Assembly (NCBI GenBank): GCA_030653365.1
Contig: JAURZL010000019.1
Span: 277,657-341,656, forward strand
DNA length: 64,000 nucleotides
Direction: 5' to 3'
Source: Anaerolineaceae bacterium
GTDB taxonomy: Bacteria; Chloroflexota; Anaerolineae; Anaerolineales; Anaerolineaceae
Shown: positions 24,860 through 33,619 of the stretch, one piece after another
How positions within the stretch are numbered: the first letter of the stretch is position 1
Layout: every line of letters begins with the position of its first letter
Notes under the pieces: generated by a model
Told to the model about the DNA's origin: nothing
Database searches by the model: none
Seen by the model: only the letters and a program-made list of their open reading frames with translations
Translations under genes and position numbers: made by a program

Positions 24860-27535
24860 ATGTCTGGACCTCTTCTCCTCACTAAATTATATGTTCCGCT
24901 GCTTCGGCCAAACATTGTCCTCGGCCCGCGCCTGATCGAGCAGCTTAACAAGAGTCTCTCTTCAGGTCGGAAACTGGCGCTCATTTCTGCACCAGCTGGT
25001 TTTGGCAAAACCACTCTCGTCAGTGAATGGATTACCACATGTGGCAGGCAGGTGGGATGGTTATCGCTGGATGAAGGGGACAGTGAACCAGCCCGGTTCC
25101 TCTCTTACCTGGTTGCAGCTTTACAAACCGTCAAGGCTGGAATAGGTGTTGGTTTGATGGCTGCGCTCCAATCTGCTGAGTCTCTGAATATGGAAGCACT
25201 CTTATCCGCTCTGCTTAACGAAATCACGACCATCCCGGACGATTTTATTCTCATACTCGATGATTACCACTTGATAGATTCACCAGTGGTGGATCAATCT
25301 CTGGCGTTCCTTGTGGAACACCAGCCATCGCAGATGCACATGGTTATCTCCACTCGCGAAGATCCATCCCTTCCCCTGGCACGTTTACGAGCCCGAAGCC
25401 AAATGATCGAGCTGCGTGCCTCTGATCTGCGTTTCACCCCAGCTGAAGCCTCGGAATTTCTCAACCAGGTAATGGGTTTGACCCTCTCAGAGGAAGACAT
25501 TACATCATTGGAGACTCGCACCGAGGGTTGGATTGCGGGATTGCAATTAGCTGCCATTTCCATGCATGGACAAAAAGATGCTTCTGGTTTCATCCAGGCT
25601 TTCACGGGAAGCCATCGTTATATTTTGGATTACCTGCTGGAAGAAGTTTTACAGCGCCAGCCAACCGAAGTTCAGAACTTTCTGTTGCGAACATCCATCC
25701 TCGAAAGGATGTGCGGCCCGCTGTGTGACGCTGTATTGGGTACTCCAACTACTTCCGGGCAGGAAACCCTGACGTATCTTGAACGAGCGAACCTGTTTAT
25801 CGTCTCACTGGATAATGAGCGCTATTGGTACCGTTATCACCATCTTTTTGGGGATTTGCTGCGAAAGCGGTTGAAACAAAGTTATACCATTGAAGGAATC
25901 AATAACCTGCAAATTCAAGCCAGTGAATGGTATGAGAACAATGGGTATATCCTCGAAGCTTTTAAACATGCGGTTGCAGCCAATGATATTGAGCGTGCCA
26001 ATCGCCTGATGGAAGACAAAAAGATGCCTTTACACCTTCCTGGGGTACCTCTGATCATATTGAATTGGCTGGAGTCTCTACCTACGAGCTTACTGAATGC
26101 TAATCCCTCCTTGTGGTGGAAGCAAGCTGCAATGATGCTGGAAAGCTACCAGATTATTGGGGTTGAAGAGAAACTCCAGGCAACCGAAGCAGCATTGGCA
26201 TTGAGAAATTTGCCTAACACCGAGATGGACGAATGGACAAGAAACCTGGAAGGGAAAATTGCGGTCGCCAGGGCTTTGTTGGCGCAATCGCAGTACCAGG
26301 CAGAAACCAGCCTGGTTCAGGCGCGCCGTGCCCTGGAATATCTGCACCCCAACAATGTAGCTTACCGTTCTACGGCTAACCAGGTGATGGGGTTTGCCCA
26401 TTACATTCAGGGAGACCGGGATGCTGCGGAACAAGCCTATACCGCAGCGTTATCTCTCGCTCAGTCAGCTGGGGATTACGATGGCGAATTAATGGCAACT
26501 ACACGTCTTGGCCAGATATACGAAATTAGAAACAAGCTCCACCAGGCTGCTGAGAATTACCAGCATGTGCTGTCGCTAATGGGTGAGGATCCACCTCCGT
26601 TTGCCACTGTCGCGATAATCGGCCTGGCTCGCATTCACATGGAATGGAATGAACTGGACAGCGCTGAGAAGTACGCAGAGCAGGGCTTTCAGCTGGCACG
26701 CCTTTGTGACCAGGTGATTGACAGGTTAATTACAAGTGAATTGGTTCTTTGCCGCTTAAAGTTAGCCCAGGGAGATTCGGTAAGCGCTGCCCGCTTTCTG
26801 TCGCAGGCGGAACAAACTGCACTTCAAAATGAATTCGCCGTACGCCTGCCGGATTTTGCCGCCCACCATGTGTTAATAAACCTTTACCATGGCGATATAG
26901 GTGCTGCTGTTCAAATCGCACAACAAATTAACCTTCCACTCCTCCAGGCGCGCACCCTCATCGCTCAGGGAGATCCATCCGCTGCAATGACGTTGCTAAT
27001 GCCATATCGACAGCAAGTAGAAGAAAAGAGATGGGAAGATGAACGGCTTAAGGCGATGGTACTTCAGGCAATTGCACATCACCAGCTAAACGAAAAAGAC
27101 GAGGCACGGCAGGTGCTGGCTGATACACTTAGACTGGCTGAACCGGGTGGTTTTATCCGCCTCTTTGTGGAGAAAGGCGAACCAATGCGGTTGTTAATTT
27201 TGGATTTTAGATCATGGATTGAATATCAGTCTGGTGGACGCATGCATCCATTGAAGGGTTATGTGGATAAACTTCTGGCTGCTTTTACACCATTGGAGGC
27301 AGTATTGGTGTCTCCAATAAAAAATCCGCAATCAGAATTAATTGAGCCACTGAGCCAGCGCGAACTGGACGTGTTAAAACACATTTGTCAGGGACTTTCC
27401 AATCAAGAAATATGTGAACGCATGTTTCTTGCCCTGGATACAGTCAAAGGTCACAACCGCAGGATTTTTGAAAAACTACAGGTACACCGGCGAACGGAAG
27501 CCATTGCCAGAGCTCGTGAGTTGAACCTGTTCTAA
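24860..27535 (+). CDS. MalT-like LuxR-family STAND regulator 2
   Basis: An 891-residue paralogue of regulator 1 with the same layout: Walker A APAGFGKTT near residue 44-52, LILDDYHLID, helical repeats, and a LuxR DNA-binding end (LSQRELDVLKHICQGLSN, TVKGHNRRIFEKLQVHRRTE). The DNA-recognition ends of the two are almost the same, so they probably bind the same sites. The first 60 residues and the 600-790 region differ most, which may reflect different ligands. Promoter B begins 37 nt after its stop. Confidence 0.93.
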   Translation: MSGPLLLTKLYVPLLRPNIVLGPRLIEQLNKSLSSGRKLALISAPAGFGKTTLVSEWITTCGRQVGWLSLDEGDSEPARFLSYLVAALQTVKAGIGVGLMAALQSAESLNMEALLSALLNEITTIPDDFILILDDYHLIDSPVVDQSLAFLVEHQPSQMHMVISTREDPSLPLARLRARSQMIELRASDLRFTPAEASEFLNQVMGLTLSEEDITSLETRTEGWIAGLQLAAISMHGQKDASGFIQAFTGSHRYILDYLLEEVLQRQPTEVQNFLLRTSILERMCGPLCDAVLGTPTTSGQETLTYLERANLFIVSLDNERYWYRYHHLFGDLLRKRLKQSYTIEGINNLQIQASEWYENNGYILEAFKHAVAANDIERANRLMEDKKMPLHLPGVPLIILNWLESLPTSLLNANPSLWWKQAAMMLESYQIIGVEEKLQATEAALALRNLPNTEMDEWTRNLEGKIAVARALLAQSQYQAETSLVQARRALEYLHPNNVAYRSTANQVMGFAHYIQGDRDAAEQAYTAALSLAQSAGDYDGELMATTRLGQIYEIRNKLHQAAENYQHVLSLMGEDPPPFATVAIIGLARIHMEWNELDSAEKYAEQGFQLARLCDQVIDRLITSELVLCRLKLAQGDSVSAARFLSQAEQTALQNEFAVRLPDFAAHHVLINLYHGDIGAAVQIAQQINLPLLQARTLIAQGDPSAAMTLLMPYRQQVEEKRWEDERLKAMVLQAIAHHQLNEKDEARQVLADTLRLAEPGGFIRLFVEKGEPMRLLILDFRSWIEYQSGGRMHPLKGYVDKLLAAFTPLEAVLVSPIKNPQSELIEPLSQRELDVLKHICQGLSNQEICERMFLALDTVKGHNRRIFEKLQVHRRTEAIARARELNLF

Positions 27536-27571
27536 GAGCAAACCTCCCATTTAACTCATTCCTAAACTCAA

Positions 27572-27629
27572 AACAACACTTTATCACACACCGAAGTGTC
27601 TATTCGTGACCTTCGTGGGCATCTATTAT
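27572..27629 (+). promoter_or_regulatory. Conserved regulon promoter B
   Basis: AACAACACTT (27572-27581), 12 bases, AAGTGT (27594-27599), 24 bases, TATTAT (27624-27629). Same spacing as promoters C and D, with the -10 slightly changed. It leads the unit 27686-30947. Confidence 0.85.
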
Positions 27630-27685
27630 CTATACAACAGATAGGTGGTATAGGTCTTTTTGTTTGCCACCAAGGAAATGGAACC

Positions 27686-27950
27686 ATGTCAAACAAACTC
27701 AGCACACAATCCAAGTCATTTCAGTCGAAGATCTATCAGATCAGGATCAAAGGTCATCTGGATAGTCAATGGTCAATCTGGTTTGAAAGAATGCCCATCA
27801 CGCTGGAAGTGAATGGTGAAACGCAACTTACTGGGTTTGTGGCTTATCAGGCTGGATTGCATGGGTTACTCAAATGTCAGTGATCTGGGGATAACACTTG
27901 TTTCAGTCAATCAAGTCCAATCTCAGGAAACACGCCAATTATGTTCAAAA
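27686..27950 (+). pseudogene. Frameshifted copy of the small IKGHL-core protein
   Basis: From the ATG at 27686 the frame gives MSNKLSTQSKS, then YQIRIKGHLDSQWSIWFER and LHGLLKCQ before stopping at 27883. The homologue at 35941 continues with RIRDLGMPLVSV. Here the equivalent SDLGITLVSVNQVQSQETR is found in another frame, because two bases are missing compared with the homologue near 27870-27876. The shifted frame then runs in phase into the next gene. The protein is probably truncated to 65 residues. Confidence 0.7.
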
Positions 27951-27962
27951 AAGGAGAAAAAA

Positions 27963-28418
27963 ATGAATTCGACCATAGAAAGTCCCCTGGGGAAAGTTAA
28001 AGAAACAACAAAAAATCCATTGGATGTGAGGATTATCCTTGCAATGCTATGGGTTGTTGGAATGTTAAGTAGTTTAAATGGGGATACATACCGTCTAAAT
28101 GATACCGTAGCGCTAAAGTCGTTAATTGACAATACAGGACCTATCGTAGCATCCAACGGATTATTGTTGATAATGTCAATAATATTCGCAGGGCATGTTT
28201 TTATGGGTGCCTTAACTCTGATATTGAAGGCTCCCGTGAGTCGTTGGGCAAACCGGATCGTAGGTATTCTCTATGCGGTGATTATCTTGGGTTTTTGGGT
28301 TTTAGGTTTTGTATTGGGATCCCCTACTGGATATTCGTTAGTCTGGTCTACAGCTCAACTCGTTTTTGCCTTACTGGTTGTTTGGTACGCTTGGAAGTGG
28401 CACAATCTGGAAGCGTAA
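27963..28418 (+). CDS. Small four-helix membrane protein, DUF6326-like
   Basis: A 151-residue membrane protein with a hydrophilic N-terminal tail, then four helices and the shared SRWANRIVGILYAVIILG and VVWYAWKW segments seen at 15777 and 16216. AAAAAAGGAG precedes the ATG at 27963. Second gene of the promoter-B unit; function unknown. Confidence 0.78.
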   Translation: MNSTIESPLGKVKETTKNPLDVRIILAMLWVVGMLSSLNGDTYRLNDTVALKSLIDNTGPIVASNGLLLIMSIIFAGHVFMGALTLILKAPVSRWANRIVGILYAVIILGFWVLGFVLGSPTGYSLVWSTAQLVFALLVVWYAWKWHNLEA

Positions 28419-28485
28419 CTTTGACAGACTTGCTGGAAATCAAATCGTAATAATCGTAAATTTCATTCGAAAAAGGAGAAATTAA

Positions 28486-29193
28486 ATGAAAACATATAGA
28501 AAAACCGCTGTGATGGTTGGAATTTTATTCATCATTGGGACGGTTTCCGGTATCCTGGCTGCTGTTTTTACTGCCCCAATTATGGGAGAGTCGACTTTTC
28601 CACTCAATATATCTGCAAGTGAATCTCAATGGATCATTGGGACGTTACTAATCCTTTTGATGGGATTTCCTCTTGCCATGGTACCGGTATTTTTGTACCC
28701 GCTCCTAAAAAAACACAATGAAGTACTGGCGCTTGGAGCGGTAGTCTTCAGGGGTGTGCTTGAAGCTGTGTGTTACATGGGCATGGTGATCAGTAATTTC
28801 CTGTTATTGAGTGTGAGCCAACTCTATGGTCAAACGGGTGTTGCAGACACTTCCATGAAAATCCTGGGATCAACACTCATCTCCGCAGGGGATTGGGCAT
28901 CGCTGCTACTGGGTCTCGTTTTCAGCATCGGTGGGATGATGATTTACCTTGTGTTTTATCAAACAAAACTTGTTCCTCGATGGCTGTCAGGTTGGGGTTT
29001 CATTGGTGCAATATTGTATTTTATTGCCCATATCGAAGGCATTTTTGGCTCGCAGCAGGTTCTATCTCTCGGCTCTGGTCTGGGATTCTTGATGATCCCT
29101 CTTGCCATTCAGGAAATGGTCTTTGCGGTCTGGCTGATCGTTAAAGGATTCAATCGAACTGCGATCGCTGCCCTGTCTGCAAATAGCGATTAA
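28486..29193 (+). CDS. DUF4386 domain membrane protein
   Basis: A 235-residue six-helix protein of the DUF4386 type: KTAVMVGILFIIGTVSGIL at the start, MVPVFLYPLLKKHNEVLALG, then LVPRWLSGWGFIGAILYF. It belongs to a different branch from the LVFKSGFLP copies. AAAAAAGGAG lies 7 nt before the ATG. A hairpin follows its stop. Confidence 0.85.
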   Translation: MKTYRKTAVMVGILFIIGTVSGILAAVFTAPIMGESTFPLNISASESQWIIGTLLILLMGFPLAMVPVFLYPLLKKHNEVLALGAVVFRGVLEAVCYMGMVISNFLLLSVSQLYGQTGVADTSMKILGSTLISAGDWASLLLGLVFSIGGMMIYLVFYQTKLVPRWLSGWGFIGAILYFIAHIEGIFGSQQVLSLGSGLGFLMIPLAIQEMVFAVWLIVKGFNRTAIAALSANSD

Positions 29194-29200
29194 TCATTGA

Positions 29201-29247
29201 GGATGGCTGCTCAAATCCTGGGCAGTCATCCACTAACTGATTTTTTT
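29201..29247 (+). terminator. Hairpin after the DUF4386 gene, possible weak terminator
   Basis: GGATGGCTGCTC (29201-29212) pairs with GGGCAGTCATCC over 12 positions with two G-U pairs. A run of seven T's begins only about 9 nt later, so termination may be partial. Confidence 0.4.
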
Positions 29248-29335
29248 CCAGAGAAATGGGATGTCCGTTTTTTATAAAACATTTAGCTCGATTGGTAAAC
29301 ATTTCATATCTTAAAGTTTTAATAAAGGAGAAATT

Positions 29336-30211
29336 ATGTCAAACAAGAAAGAAGTATCGTATTTTCGACTGTATTTCATTTTTACGTATCTCATGTTTCT
29401 GGTTATGTTGGGATTAACGGGACTTCTTATGTCCTTAAAAGTACCAAAAATTATAGTGGACATCATGTCAAATGTTGCCGCATGGTCACCGACTTTTGTC
29501 CTCATTATTCTGTACAAAAAACTATTTCCTGGCTTATCAATAAGGGATTTCTTAAAAATAAGCTTCGGCAGTGAGGTAAAAATTCTTGATTTTTTCCGTG
29601 CTTTTATCTGGCAGCTATTGGCTTTAGTATTGATAGTTGGCGTATATCTGGTAATTAATGAAAAACCGTTAAATACACTAACCTTTATAAACCTCGGAAG
29701 TGTTTTTTCGGTTTTCGTTATTACCCTAACCGCCGGTCCAATGGGGGAAGAGTTAGGTTGGCGCGGTTACGCATTAGGAGTATTTCAGAAGCGTCAAAGT
29801 CCTCTTGTGTCTGCTTTGATTGTAGGAGTGTTGTGGGGGTTTTGGCATCTTCCACTTTGGTTCATAACCGGGTTTTCCGGGTCTGATCTGTCCATCTACA
29901 TTTTTTCCTTTTTATTAGCGATCATTTCCACCTCGGTTTTAATCACTTATTTCTACAATAAAAGCAAAAATATTCTTATCGCAATGTGGATACATTTTTG
30001 GTTCAATTTTTTGTTAAGAATAGTGAACATTGATCTACTTCCGTTGTTACTATATACAGCCATTGTGTATTTTCTATTTGTACTTATGTTGTTAGCAACA
30101 AATAAAGAAGTAATGATGAAAGAACCGAAAATAGTGGCAGGGTACTCAACTCCTGATAGTGGAGAGCCCTTATCCCTTACAGTGGCTTCAACCACCAATA
30201 AAAACACTTAA
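29336..30211 (+). CDS. CPBP family intramembrane metalloprotease
   Basis: A 291-residue protein with about eight helices and all CPBP motifs: GEELGWRGYALG (EExxxR), GFWHLPLWF with the second metal-ligand His, and HFWFN. A presumed membrane protease with unknown substrate. AAAGGAG precedes the ATG. It lies 142 nt after the DUF4386 gene and may be expressed from promoter B by readthrough or from its own promoter. Confidence 0.88.
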   Translation: MSNKKEVSYFRLYFIFTYLMFLVMLGLTGLLMSLKVPKIIVDIMSNVAAWSPTFVLIILYKKLFPGLSIRDFLKISFGSEVKILDFFRAFIWQLLALVLIVGVYLVINEKPLNTLTFINLGSVFSVFVITLTAGPMGEELGWRGYALGVFQKRQSPLVSALIVGVLWGFWHLPLWFITGFSGSDLSIYIFSFLLAIISTSVLITYFYNKSKNILIAMWIHFWFNFLLRIVNIDLLPLLLYTAIVYFLFVLMLLATNKEVMMKEPKIVAGYSTPDSGEPLSLTVASTTNKNT

Positions 30212-30227
30212 TACGAGGAGAAAAACA

Positions 30228-30947
30228 ATGACTAACAAAGAAAGAATTAATTCACCCCAAAAGATTGCAAGAATCGCAGCGTTCGTGTTTCTAATCATAT
30301 TTTTATTGGGGATGTCCACTGAACTTTTTTTTCGTCCGGGCATGATAGTTCCGGGAGATGCTGAGGCAACAGTCAAAAATATTACTGCCTCTGAATCGCT
30401 CTTCCGCCTCTCCCTGGTGAGCGATCTAATCCGCCAGACGCTACTGATGTTATTGCCGCTGATTCTATACAAAATCCTCAAACCGGTAAACAAAACCGTT
30501 GCAGCGCTAATGGTCATATTCTATCTGGTCTGTGTCCCTATCTCGCTGATTAATGAGCTAAACCATTTTGCAGTCCTGCTACTATCAAGTGGCGCTGGTT
30601 ATTTATCTGCATTCAAAGCAGATCAATTGAGTGCCCTGGTGATGTTCTTTATCGATTTGCGCATATATGGCACATATATCGCCCAGTTCTTTTCTTTTTG
30701 GGTGATTCTCCTTGGTTATTTAGTTTTCAAGTCGGGTTTCCTTCCCAGAATTTTGGGAATCTTGTTGATGCTTGTAGGTTTGAGCTATACGGTATCGGCT
30801 GTTTTATTCTTTCTTTTTCCCAACTTCGATGCGACGATATTTGGCTTATTTACGTTTTTAGGAGAGTCATTATTTTACTTGTGGCTATTGATTAAGGGTG
30901 TGAACGTCAAAGCGTGGGAAAAACGGGTTCTTGAGTCTGTCAAATAA
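30228..30947 (+). CDS. DUF4386 domain membrane protein
   Basis: A 239-residue DUF4386 protein with QKIARIAAFVFLIIFLLG at the start, YKILKPVNKTVAALMVIFYL in the middle and [18 protein letters not shown] later. It is close to the copies at 18374 and 36224. The start at 30228 follows GAGGAG; 16 nt separate it from the CPBP gene. Last gene of the promoter-B unit. Confidence 0.87.
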   Translation: MTNKERINSPQKIARIAAFVFLIIFLLGMSTELFFRPGMIVPGDAEATVKNITASESLFRLSLVSDLIRQTLLMLLPLILYKILKPVNKTVAALMVIFYLVCVPISLINELNHFAVLLLSSGAGYLSAFKADQLSALVMFFIDLRIYGTYIAQFFSFWVILLGYLVFKSGFLPRILGILLMLVGLSYTVSAVLFFLFPNFDATIFGLFTFLGESLFYLWLLIKGVNVKAWEKRVLESVK

Positions 30948-30980
30948 GTACCTATACAGACAAGTATCTTGTGTGGGTAA

Positions 30981-31091
30981 AAAAATCAATTTGATGATAG
31001 CCAGGGGAAATCAGTTAACACAGTTTTTCCCGAAACAACACTCAGTACCACACCTAAGTGTCTATCGGTGCTGCTTTGGCGTGTGTATATT
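30981..31091 (+). promoter_or_regulatory. Conserved regulon promoter C with extended upstream repeat
   Basis: AACAACACTC (31034-31043), 12 bases, AAGTGT (31056-31061), 24 bases, TATATT (31086-31091). Upstream, ATCAATTTGATGAT, AATCAGTTAACA and TTTTTCCCGA (30985-31032) match promoters D and E, so about 110 bases are repeated three times in the window. Confidence 0.87.
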
Positions 31092-31151
31092 AGTTTTGTA
31101 AGTACAGCAATCTTAACCATGAATCCATTTTAATCCATTGGAGGTGAGATT

Positions 31152-31907
31152 ATGAAAAAAAATTTGGTTGCAATTCTTATCGCAATTTTTGTGAGTCTGG
31201 TAATTATTTCGGCTGCATTTGCACAGGGAGAAGAATTAACCCTTAGCCTTTCGAAAGATTTTGGATCTAGCGGTTTTAATAGTGATATCCAGGGGACTTT
31301 TACTGTAAAAGCGAGCGGACCAGCCAACCTGGAACGGGTGCAGTTCTTCCTGGATGAGACTCTATTAGGAGAAGATACCGAGGCTCCATTTGCGATCCAA
31401 TTTGTAACCGATAACTATCCGACCGGTGCGCATGACTTCACCGCAATTGGATTCACCACAGATGGCAAGCAGATCGGCTCAAAAACGATTAGTGCAGTTT
31501 TTGTCTCGAAAGAACAAGCATCAGTTGCTGGATTTAAGATGGTCGTCCCAATCCTGGCGGTGGTATTTGGCTTCATGGCAATTAATACCGTTACCAATAT
31601 GATCAACATACTCAAAGCGAAAAAGTTACCTGCAGGCGCACCACGTAATTATACATCTGGCGGCGGAATTTGTCCCAATTGCAGACGCCCATTCGGGTTT
31701 CAACTTCTCGGTATTCATATGTTCGGGAGAAAATTGACACCCTGCCCGCATTGCGGCAAGTGGAGCATTTTTAAAAGGGCATCGATGAATGAACTGTATA
31801 CTGCAGAGCTAGCTGAGCTGGATACTGAAAAGGCGCAAATTTACGAGGTCTCCGATGAGGAAAAATTAAGGAAAGAACTGGATGATTCCAAATATCAGAA
31901 TCTGTAG
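31152..31907 (+). CDS. Exported Ig-like domain protein with membrane helix and zinc ribbon
   Basis: A 251-residue protein. A signal peptide (residues 1-25, ending AAFAQG) leads to an extracellular Ig-like domain (about 30-120). A transmembrane helix follows (MVVPILAVVFGFMAIN, about 130-148), then a cytoplasmic tail with CPNCRRP and CPHCGKW, a two-knuckle zinc ribbon. The layout suggests coupling between the outside surface and a cytoplasmic partner, but no function is known to me. GGAGG lies 6 nt upstream of the ATG. First gene after promoter C. Confidence 0.8.
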   Translation: MKKNLVAILIAIFVSLVIISAAFAQGEELTLSLSKDFGSSGFNSDIQGTFTVKASGPANLERVQFFLDETLLGEDTEAPFAIQFVTDNYPTGAHDFTAIGFTTDGKQIGSKTISAVFVSKEQASVAGFKMVVPILAVVFGFMAINTVTNMINILKAKKLPAGAPRNYTSGGGICPNCRRPFGFQLLGIHMFGRKLTPCPHCGKWSIFKRASMNELYTAELAELDTEKAQIYEVSDEEKLRKELDDSKYQNL

Positions 31908-32085
31908 TGGTTGCCAAAGTAATCAATAAAAAGGGAGTTTTTATGGAAAAAAGAAAATATAGAAAAAAATAAGTTAGTGCCTCCAAACTGAGACAATTCA
32001 GTTGATACGATTTGACCTTTACCTGCTTTTTCAATTTTGATATTCTTGTTCGCTAATAAAACGATAACGAAGGAGTAAAAAAACA

Positions 32086-32496
32086 ATGAAACTAATTAGA
32101 ATTCTCTTCATTTTGCTAATTTTTTCAATCACACTGCCTGCATGCAACCCGGTAAAACTTGCTGATATATATGATGAAAATATCGTAATCGAGCGTGCAA
32201 AAGAGGTTGTTGAGATGATTAACTCACAAGATTACGATAAAGTGAATGCCGAGATAAGAGATGATCTTCAAGATCAGCTTACCTCGAATAAAATAAATGA
32301 TGCGATAGGATCAAAACTGGTTGAGGCTGGAGCTTTTGTGGAATATCCATCAATAACGACTCTTGGACAAAAAAGTAAAACGTCCGGCGAGGATTATGCA
32401 ACAGTTGTCCTGGTCGGGAAATATGAGAAAAGCACTATTGTTTTTACAATCACCATGGATTCCAATCTTGATATCGTCGGCTTTTATGTCAAATAG
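32086..32496 (+). CDS. Lipoprotein, DUF3887-like
   Basis: A 136-residue protein with a type II signal peptide and lipobox LPAC (Cys about 20). The mature part resembles DUF3887: alternating helix and sheet with IERAKEVVEMINSQDYDKV and a C-terminal VFTITMDSNLDIVGFYV. It is probably anchored on the outer face of the membrane. GAAGGAG precedes the ATG. It sits 178 nt after the Ig-like gene, likely in the promoter-C unit. Confidence 0.72.
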   Translation: MKLIRILFILLIFSITLPACNPVKLADIYDENIVIERAKEVVEMINSQDYDKVNAEIRDDLQDQLTSNKINDAIGSKLVEAGAFVEYPSITTLGQKSKTSGEDYATVVLVGKYEKSTIVFTITMDSNLDIVGFYVK

Positions 32497-32542
32497 AATC
32501 AGTACCTGGATGTGTTGTGAAAATGTCATCAGAATAACAATA

Positions 32543-32658
32543 AAAAAATCAACTTGATCATCGGCCGGCTCAATCAGTAGAAATAGGTCATTTTTCCCGA
32601 AACAACACTTCGCACCACTCCAAAGTGTCTACAGATGAGGCTCAGGTGCAGGTATATT
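32543..32658 (+). promoter_or_regulatory. Conserved regulon promoter D with extended upstream repeat
   Basis: AACAACACTT (32601-32610), 12 bases, AAGTGT (32623-32628), 24 bases, TATATT (32653-32658). The upstream block ATCAACTTGATCAT...AATCAGT...TTTTTCCCGA is shared with promoters C and E. It leads the unit 32793-35650. Confidence 0.87.
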
Positions 32659-32792
32659 AATGTTACACCAGCCAAGCAAGTTCAAACCGGTCAGGCGTGT
32701 ATGAAGATATTGAAACTCTTATCTGCGGCTCAGCTGATGCGGCAGTGGTCAAAGAAAATCTTTTGCATATCGTTCAAAAAGGACATAATGAG

Positions 32793-33515
32793 ATGAATCA
32801 AGATCAAGTCGAAAAACATTCAACAGTTCAATCGGTCATATTACATTTACTGCCAGGAATCCTGGTGGGGACGTTTTACTTCCTCGCCCTGAAGCCAGTT
32901 GCAAAAATGGGGTATCCTTCTATTTTTGCCCAATTTTTGGCCTTCGCTTTTATTCTTGTTCCCGTAGAACTCGGATTTCTTTTAGCACAGGGGAAGAAAA
33001 AAACGGGTCGGTTTACACTTCGGGGAATCATCAGTTATCAGAGACCAATCCCGTGGTGGCAATACTTCTTATGGGTAACCATTATTTTCGTGATTGTCGG
33101 CGCATTAATGACACTCTTTAAACCCGTTGATTCCTTTCTGCATGAGAATTTATTTTTCTGGATGCCGGATGTAAATACCGGATTGGATGGTACTTATTCC
33201 AAAACAATATTGATGGTCACCTATTCGGTGTTATTAATAATAGGAGTGTTTTTGGTTCCAATGGTTGAAGAATTGTATTTTCGTGGATATTTATTACCCA
33301 GAATGAAGGGTAAGTACGCAATGTTGTTCCACAGCTTTCTATTTGCGTCTATTCATGTCTGGTCACCCTGGATGATTATTGCGCGGACCATTGGGTTTTT
33401 TCCGATAATTTTTGGGACAACAAGGAAGAATATCTACATTGGCATGATTGTTCACATGCTATGTAACGCGACAGGTTTTGTAACCGGGATTATTTATATC
33501 TCAAAAATGATGTGA
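32793..33515 (+). CDS. CPBP family intramembrane metalloprotease
   Basis: A 240-residue membrane protein with the CPBP motifs MVEELYFRGYLLPR, FASIHVWSPW and HMLCNATGFV. I chose the ATG at 32793 (MNQDQVEKHS); a frame from GTG 32697 is open but lacks a ribosome site. The AAGGA site is about 11 nt upstream. First gene after promoter D, one of five CPBP genes in the window. Confidence 0.85.
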   Translation: MNQDQVEKHSTVQSVILHLLPGILVGTFYFLALKPVAKMGYPSIFAQFLAFAFILVPVELGFLLAQGKKKTGRFTLRGIISYQRPIPWWQYFLWVTIIFVIVGALMTLFKPVDSFLHENLFFWMPDVNTGLDGTYSKTILMVTYSVLLIIGVFLVPMVEELYFRGYLLPRMKGKYAMLFHSFLFASIHVWSPWMIIARTIGFFPIIFGTTRKNIYIGMIVHMLCNATGFVTGIIYISKMM

Positions 33516-33619
33516 TTTATGAAACCCAGATTTACTCAAGTTTTCATGACCATTTCTTGTCAAAGTAATAAAAAAGTCTATTCGGTCATAAACATTAGAT
33601 CCAACTTTATGGGAAAAAA

